Assembly: GCA_963749115.1 (NCBI GenBank) | Contig: CAVVLP010000001.1 | Span: 133,769-197,768 of the forward strand | DNA: 64,000 nt | Direction of reading: 5' to 3' | Origin: SZUA-36 sp963749115 | GTDB taxonomy: Bacteria; Pseudomonadota; Gammaproteobacteria; Xanthomonadales; SZUA-36 | Shown here: piece by piece, positions 59,335 to 64,000 of the stretch | How the letters are laid out: every line of letters starts with the position of its first letter | Numbering within the stretch: position 1 is the first letter of the stretch | Made by a program: the position numbers and the translations under genes | Notes under the pieces: model-generated | Databases searched by the model: none | What the model saw: the letters and a program-made list of their open reading frames with translations, nothing else | Told to the model about the DNA's origin: nothing

Positions 59335-59665
59335 TCAGATATCGCCGCGACGCGCAGCTCTTGCGATGTGCTCAGCGGCCCGGAATGCCAGTGCCTGGAT
59401 GGTCATGGTGGGCTGCCCACGGCCGGACGTGACCAGGCTGCTGCCGTCACAGATGAACAGGTTGGGTCCATCATGTGAGCGGTGGAATTTATCGATCACC
59501 GAATATTCCGGATCATTTCCCATGCGGCAGGTACCCAATAGGTGTGATGACGGTGACGGCCCATTCTCTGCTGTGGCGCCCCAGGTCCGGGTGGCTCCCG
59601 CGGCTTCCTTCAGATCCTCCGAATGGTCCTCGAAGAAACTGACAGTCTCCAGGTCGTGAGAAGAT
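59335..59665 (-). pseudogene. C-terminal remnant of a GMC oxidoreductase
   Basis: The stop is at 59335-59337. The open frame can be followed up to about 59665: DLETVSFFEDHSEDLKEA, GATRTWGATAENGPSPSSHL, LGTCRMGNDPEYSVIDKFHR, GPNLFICDGSSLVTSGRGQP, and TMTIQALAFRAAEHIA (separate stretches in order). These are the active-site and C-terminal motifs of the glucose-methanol-choline family. The FAD-binding N-terminal ~400 residues are absent; upstream is a stop-filled stretch and then a MITE. It is a relic of a full gene lost by deletion. Confidence 0.8.
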
Positions 59666-59807
59666 AAAATTCAAGACACCCACATCTCTTAAAATATCCT
59701 ACAAGACATCGGGATTTTTTGCCCTACTCGTCTAATGATGCATGGACTAATCTGGTCTCACTCAGCCGATGAGGCCCGATTACTCTTAATGTTGAAGGAC
59801 TCCTTCC

Positions 59808-59954
59808 GGCCTATTCTGTTGAAAAACTCCTTTTATTCGGTTGTCGGACGTTTCCGCGGAAACGTGTCTGAATAAAAACAATGAGTTACATTCACTCAAC
59901 TTGACGAAATTGATCGAATAAACGAGAGAACCGAGTTTTTCAACAGAATAGGCC
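59808..59954. mobile_element. MITE-like element, 147 bp
   Basis: 22-bp perfect terminal inverted repeats lie at 59808-59829 (starts GGCCTATTCTG) and 59933-59954. The interior contains an 18-bp perfect palindrome ACGTTTCCGCGGAAACGT (59848-59865) and no gene. The ends resemble termini of IS elements with GTTGAAAAACTC. It sits in the 330-base gap between the oxidoreductase remnant and mscS. Nothing else in that gap (59666-60000) is visible. Confidence 0.8.
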
Positions 59955-60000
59955 AACTGCAGTCATTACTAAATAATGTACCCGGCCCCTTTACTCGCAA

Positions 60001-61605
60001 TTATGCTTTGTCTCCTTCCATATAGATGGCTCTGCCGGGAAGTGCAAAGGAAGCACCCGCAGACTTAACGATTTCCATGATCTGGATATTGATGTCCTCT
60101 GCAATGGCGAGAAACACGGCGTAATCAGTCGTTTTTATGAAAGAGTGGACCTTGATTAAAATAGCGTCATTATCAAAGTCAGTGAATCGCACACGTAAAG
60201 GATCTTCATAAACCTGTTCGTTTTGCTCGAGTGATTCTGTAATCCTGTCCCTGATGGTCCGCACCTGTACCGGTGTCGTGTCGTAGCGTAAACGCAGCGT
60301 TGGCCAGTAACGTATTTTTGTCCGGTAGGACAGGTTTTCGACCTCTTCCGACGCGATACGCGCATTGGGTACTGACACCACGGTGTTCGTCAGCGTGCGT
60401 AGCCGGGTGGTTCTTAAACCGATGTCTTCAACGACACCCATTTCCGTGCCATAACGACAGAAATCCCCCACCCGCAGTGATGCCTGGGAAAAAATGCTCA
60501 AGGCACCCATCATGTCTTCGATAGGTTTCTGCAGGGCCAGCGCGACGGCCAGGCCGCCGACACCGAGACCGGCCAGTACGGCTGTAATATTAACGCCGAT
60601 GTTGTTTAGCCAGAAAAGCAGGCCGAAAACAAAAATCAAAATTTTGACGAGGGTTGTCAGCGGTTGCAGCAGTTTTGCAGCCCCCGGCCGGCCCAGCTTG
60701 GTCAGTTTTTCCTGTTGGTAAGACTTGACCAGGTTGATGACAGACCATAGCACCCAGACGAGGGCGAGAGTAAACAGTGTTTTCGCTTGCATAACCTGTT
60801 GCGCGTATGCGCCGAGGCCTAATCGTTCTGAGGTAATACCTGTAGTGAACAGGATGCCAATAAGCACCGCCGGTCCGGTGAAAATATTCCTGACGAGTGG
60901 ATACATATCATCTTCGGGTGAACTGAATAACCGTGTCAATAAAAGTCCGATAAGGTAAAAAACCGGCCAGCTAACCAGTGCAACAACAATGATAATGAAC
61001 CATTTAAAGGCCTCCAGCCCCAGGAAGGAAACGTCATCTGGAAACCAGCCCCGGACTTTTTCTATCGGTGCCGGGTAACTGTACAAATCATATAGTTCAG
61101 GGATTCGTGCGACCGAGCGGTTGGACAACTTCCATATCATGACTCCATCGACTCGCGGGACTTGTTGCATCCAGATCGGGATTTCACCATCCTCCCCGGG
61201 GATCCTCATAAGTTCATCTCGATAGGCCGGCAGATCGTCACCCTGCAAGCCCTGGGGACTGTCGCTGACACTGAGTTGATCCAGCCACACTGAACGTGAC
61301 ACAACATGATTGAATTGCCTGGCCAGTTCGGGCCCGCCAACTTCCTGGATATCAGGCGGCAGATTGCGAAGGTCAAGATATTCTGCGGCCTTCTCCCAAT
61401 TGAACTCGGACGCAGTGGTCAGGTAACCAACGATGCTACTTCTCGGGTTTCCCCTGTCTAGCGCATCTTCCGGGCCCTTATCCACGGTAATGGGTACAAC
61501 TACCGTGGTTTCGGTTGCTTGCTCCTGCGCTTGCACGGGCAGGCAGTTGACCAAAAAGAAGGCTATAAACGCCAACACACATAACTTCCGCAGATTAATT
61601 TTCAT
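60001..61605 (-). CDS. MscS-family mechanosensitive channel with periplasmic N-terminal domain
   Basis: 534 residues, intact. A signal peptide (LRKLCVLAFIAFFLVNCLPVQA) precedes a ~165-residue periplasmic domain. Five membrane helices follow (SFLGLEAFKWFIIIVVALVSW and others). The pore helix and MscS core are VNITAVLAGLGVGGLAVALALQKPIEDMMGALSI, SVPNARIASEEVENLSYRT and a C-terminal cytosolic cage. The enlarged N-terminal domain puts it with the MscK/YbdG-like medium-size members. It releases solutes on hypo-osmotic shock. Monocistronic; the DUF502 gene upstream of it is on the same strand. Confidence 0.92.
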   Translation of the reverse strand: MKINLRKLCVLAFIAFFLVNCLPVQAQEQATETTVVVPITVDKGPEDALDRGNPRSSIVGYLTTASEFNWEKAAEYLDLRNLPPDIQEVGGPELARQFNHVVSRSVWLDQLSVSDSPQGLQGDDLPAYRDELMRIPGEDGEIPIWMQQVPRVDGVMIWKLSNRSVARIPELYDLYSYPAPIEKVRGWFPDDVSFLGLEAFKWFIIIVVALVSWPVFYLIGLLLTRLFSSPEDDMYPLVRNIFTGPAVLIGILFTTGITSERLGLGAYAQQVMQAKTLFTLALVWVLWSVINLVKSYQQEKLTKLGRPGAAKLLQPLTTLVKILIFVFGLLFWLNNIGVNITAVLAGLGVGGLAVALALQKPIEDMMGALSIFSQASLRVGDFCRYGTEMGVVEDIGLRTTRLRTLTNTVVSVPNARIASEEVENLSYRTKIRYWPTLRLRYDTTPVQVRTIRDRITESLEQNEQVYEDPLRVRFTDFDNDAILIKVHSFIKTTDYAVFLAIAEDINIQIMEIVKSAGASFALPGRAIYMEGDKA

Positions 61606-61632
61606 TTGCTATTACCTAGGGCCAATGTAAGT

Positions 61633-61660
61633 GCCAAGGGGTACTCTACCCCCCCTTGGC
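61633..61660. terminator. Hairpin between the DUF502 gene and mscS
   Basis: GCCAAGGGG (61633-61641) pairs with CCCCTTGGC (61652-61660), with no adjoining U-tract. It could attenuate read-through of the minus-strand DUF502 gene into mscS, or serve as a processing hairpin. The 148-base gap shows nothing else. Confidence 0.4.
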
Positions 61661-61753
61661 TACGATGAAAACAGCATTTCAGGAGCCGTGTCGGTTAGGT
61701 GGGGCCCCATGTTGCCGGATAATCCGCTGTCGGCGCAAGCAGGCTCGAGGCGA

Positions 61754-62344
61754 TCACGGGGATTTAAGCAGGTCCGACATGCCTACGCCCCAGTGGGCAA
61801 TGACTTCGCTGGCCTCGCCAACATTGGCGTTCAGCCGGGTTACCTGCTCGCCGGGCACGATTTTCACCGCGCCGGTAAACCCTGCCGGGGCCAGGGGCAC
61901 CAGGAGGGTCAGCTTGCCGTCGGCGTGTTCCTCGATGATATAGACCAGCTCCGAGGTGCCGTCTTTGCCGTGCAGAAGCCCGCTTTTGAATGCGCGCCCG
62001 GTCCCGGCACCGGTCAGGCCCTGACTCAGACGCTTTACCGCGTTGTATAGCGGCAGGCGCATCAACGTCGTGCGTTCAATCCAGTTCCCGGCCCGGGTCA
62101 ACGTCCGCGACCGCAATGCAAGCCCGAAGACGAACGAAGTGACCAGCAACAGCGGGATTGCAACGAACATCGGGTCGCTGAGTTTGGCGAAGGTCTCGTC
62201 GGGGAAAAGACCGGCGATCGGGGTCGCCAGCGCGACGATGACATCGATGAGTTCGGAAGACAGTAGATAAAAGATAAGCAGGGGCAACAATACGAACATG
62301 CCGCCGAGCAGGCAGGTTTTAATAAATTCGAAGATTGCTTTCAT
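61754..62344 (-). CDS. DUF502-family inner-membrane protein
   Basis: 196 residues. ATG 62344 is chosen: TGGAGTG lies 6 bases upstream and the family sequence starts here (MKAIFEFIKTCLLGGMFVLLPLLIFY). The longer frame upstream only reads through the MITE. Two membrane helices are near the N-terminus (residues 9-30 and 58-80). The conserved core is ALRSRTLTRAGNWIERTTLMRLPLYNAVKRL, TSELVYIIEEHADGKLTLLVPLAP and PGEQVTRLNANVGEASEVIA. The function is unknown; homologues are widespread in bacteria and sit in envelope-related operons. It lies ahead of mscS on the same strand. Confidence 0.88.
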   Translation of the reverse strand: MKAIFEFIKTCLLGGMFVLLPLLIFYLLSSELIDVIVALATPIAGLFPDETFAKLSDPMFVAIPLLLVTSFVFGLALRSRTLTRAGNWIERTTLMRLPLYNAVKRLSQGLTGAGTGRAFKSGLLHGKDGTSELVYIIEEHADGKLTLLVPLAPAGFTGAVKIVPGEQVTRLNANVGEASEVIAHWGVGMSDLLKSP

Positions 62345-62433
62345 GTCGACACTCCAGTCATGTTGGTTCGCCTCAATGCACCAGCGCACGGTTCCGTAAC
62401 AGTTTACAGGTCTTGGGGCGATAGGTTCGATCC

Positions 62434-62643
62434 TAGGAGCCTGTCCGAAAATAGAAGCCGTAGCGAGGGGAAGCCATTTTGAGTCCATTTTTTTGATCCT
62501 TTGAGGCGAATAGTTACTCATATTTAACGAAAATGAGCGGAAAAATGGGCCAAAATGGCTTTTACCCCAGGGCACCTTCTCTTGATGCTGCGCATCAATT
62601 CACCTTGTCCGCAGTAGGGTCTCTATTCTCGGACAGGCTCCTA
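62434..62643. mobile_element. MITE-like element, 210 bp
   Basis: 22-bp terminal inverted repeats with one mismatch lie at 62434-62455 (starts TAGGAGCCTGTCCG) and 62622-62643. Subterminal sequences AGCCATTTTG and CAAAATGGCT also pair, extending the symmetry. There is no coding capacity of its own, though it lengthens the open frame upstream of the DUF502 gene. The ends resemble IS1182/IS5-like termini. It occupies the 468-base gap 62345-62812, whose remaining parts are the two flanking promoters. Confidence 0.78.
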
Positions 62644-62812
62644 GCAGCTTGATCTGCGACGTTAGCGCGATAATGTTGCCGACCGCCGTCCATTCTCCGA
62701 AAGGATAGATAATTTATTGTTATAATCCGTGTCTGGCGATAGACAGCAAAAAGAACTCTCAGGCGATTTTGTAGCCAGGATTCAGCAACATCAATTCACT
62801 GAAGGAATGGTA

Positions 62813-63658
62813 ATGACAGAAACTGTAGTCAGCATTCAGAGCGCCCAGTTTCCAGATCAGTATTCTCTGATTTTGCTGTTGGTCTTAACGGTGGCGGTGT
62901 TAATTTTATTTATTGAAATCGGTTTTCGACTGGGCAGTTGGCGTCATGGCAAAGTAGTCAAGGCACAGGCATCGCAAGCGCGGGCTGTCATGGGCGCCAC
63001 GCTTGGACTGCTCGCTTTCATGCTCGCCTTCACCTTTGCGACGGCCCAGACACATTTCGAAACACGCGTGGCCAATCTTGCGGAGGAAGCGAGGCTGGCC
63101 CACAACGCATTTCTCCATGCCGAGTTTCTCGGGCAAGCCGATCACAAACGGGCCCGGGAACTGTTGCGGGAATATGTAGCCATCAGGCTTTCCCTGGAAG
63201 AGCTAAACGAGCATGATCAGTGGAGTGAAGTGCTCGCCCTTGTAGAAGAGTCCGAATCCATACAGCGCGCATTGTGGAAACTGGCAATTGCAGACGGGAA
63301 AAACAAACTCGGGCCAGAGCAGAGTAGTTTGCGAAACAGTCCTTTCATGGTTTCTGTTGTCGGTTTGATCGACATACACAATATGCGACTGCAAGCTGAA
63401 CTGGCTAACCGGATTTCACGGATCGTTTGGGCTACTCTTTACCTGACCGCGCTGTTGGGAATGCTGGTCATGGGTTACCAGGCGGGATTGATTGGACGCC
63501 GCAGCCCGATTGCGACCTTTACGCTGGCCATCTCGTTTTCGGCTGTGATGATGTTGATCACTGACCTGGACCGGCCCATGACCAGCATGTTCGACATGAG
63601 TAGCCAGAGCCTGGTCATCCTTTCAGAAAATATGGATGAAATGCTGAAGAATGAGTGA
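62813..63658 (+). CDS. DUF4239-like (bestrophin-like) membrane protein
   Basis: 281 residues. ATG 62813 is preceded by AAGGA at 6 bases; ATG 62807 is the alternative. Four predicted membrane helices are present: SLILLLVLTVAVLILFIEIGF, VMGATLGLLAFMLAFTFA, ATLYLTALLGMLVMGYQAGLI and TFTLAISFSAVMMLI. A long cytosolic helical middle (EEARLAHNAFLHAEFLGQAD) links them. DUF4239 proteins resemble bestrophins and may be anion channels; no direct function is shown. It is divergent from the MITE and DUF502 side and stands alone. Confidence 0.8.
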   Translation: MTETVVSIQSAQFPDQYSLILLLVLTVAVLILFIEIGFRLGSWRHGKVVKAQASQARAVMGATLGLLAFMLAFTFATAQTHFETRVANLAEEARLAHNAFLHAEFLGQADHKRARELLREYVAIRLSLEELNEHDQWSEVLALVEESESIQRALWKLAIADGKNKLGPEQSSLRNSPFMVSVVGLIDIHNMRLQAELANRISRIVWATLYLTALLGMLVMGYQAGLIGRRSPIATFTLAISFSAVMMLITDLDRPMTSMFDMSSQSLVILSENMDEMLKNE

Positions 63659-63785
63659 GGTCGCTCAAACTAGCACTCCTGAACACAAAAGTTGAATGCA
63701 AGGTCAGAAATGTCATTGCTAACGTGGTGTCTTACGTGTTTCAATTAAAGTACATCAACAAATGTATTTCCCGGAGGATGATATT

Positions 63786-64000
63786 GTGAAAGCTACAAAA
63801 CTTATTGCATTACCTGTCGGCCTGCTAATGTTGGCCTTTTGCTCGACATTAGCCGCGGCTGATAAGCCAAACATCCTGGTTTTATGGGGTGATGATATTG
63901 GCATGGAAAATATCAGCCATAACACTCGCGGCATGATGGGTTATATGACGCCCAACATTGACACCATTGCCAAAGAAGGCATAGGTTTCACTGACTATTA
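63786..64000 (+). CDS. Secreted sulfatase (partial, right edge)
   Basis: GTG 63786 follows GGAGG by 8 bases and opens a signal peptide (KATKLIALPVGLLMLAFCST...AAA). The mature start KPNILVLWGDDIGMENISHN is the classical N-terminal sulfatase motif with the first metal-binding Asp pair, followed by MMGYMTPNIDTIAKEGIGFTDY. The catalytic CxPxR formylglycine site lies beyond the window. It should hydrolyse sulfate esters in the periplasm, fitting use of marine sulfated compounds. Only the first 71 codons are in view. Confidence 0.9.
   Translation, partial: MKATKLIALPVGLLMLAFCSTLAAADKPNILVLWGDDIGMENISHNTRGMMGYMTPNIDTIAKEGIGFTDY

Noticed and set aside
62420..62440. tRNA-like T-arm (TAGG TTCGAT CCTA)
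   Set aside because: There is no anticodon or acceptor arm around it, and it runs into the end of the MITE.

Overview
The window looks like chromosomal DNA of a free-living, probably marine gammaproteobacterium. YbiT, RdgC, SelO, MltF, RssA, PbpG, CreD, TorF-type porin and YgbA-type proteins occur together, alongside many secreted peptidases, a TonB receptor, a TRAP transporter and a sulfatase. The TolB-like/TPR membrane protein and the PD40-amidohydrolase are typical of marine gammaproteobacteria such as the Woeseia group. That narrower placement is inference only.

A technical point governs how the window should be read. About 18 otherwise normal genes are split by single-base frame changes, with family-consistent protein on both sides. 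The clearest case lies inside a 45-bp repeat array, where one unit lacks a single T that its neighbours have (near 34380). I read these breaks as uncorrected indels in the assembly, not gene decay, and give each such gene as one CDS with its break points.

Layout. 1-9070: multihaem cytochrome c with an Fn3 domain (runs off the left edge), methyltransferase, unknown secreted protein, HAD phosphatase, secreted S9 peptidase, SLC13 carrier, lipoprotein. 9300-20200: PD40-amidohydrolase, SIMPL protein, MltF, CsgG-like protein, lipoprotein oligopeptidase B, serine hydrolase. 20200-31400: fatty-acyl-AMP ligase, DksA/TraR zinc finger, spermidine-synthase-like protein, CvfB, TolB/TPR protein, PbpG with a dehydrogenase, CreD, TorF porin. 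31430-38150 is the accessory part: YgbA, orphan Hcp, a REP-like repeat, a HigBA2-type toxin-antitoxin pair abutting a truncated REP-associated transposase, a secreted collagen-like protein, and a GC-rich two-component cluster with one full and one truncated response regulator. 38330-45660: RdgC, YbiT, AEC transporter, GNAT and DsbA-family pair, RssA, epimerase. 45800-52750: long inverted repeat, TonB receptor, DctPQM TRAP transporter, thioredoxin-like protein, probably one uptake locus. 52760-64000: tandem DUF4124 proteins, RlmD-like methyltransferase, SelO, NTF2-like protein, 4Fe-4S protein, CspA, a GMC-oxidoreductase remnant beside a MITE, MscS, DUF502 protein, a second MITE, DUF4239-like protein, and the start of a sulfatase.

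No tRNA, rRNA, CRISPR array or prophage was seen. No complete novel defence or biosynthetic system is evident. The most distinctive items are the island at 31.9-37.8 kb, two MITE-like elements, a 28-bp inverted repeat, a structured intergenic region at 3.83-3.92 kb, and several small ORFs with good ribosome sites.
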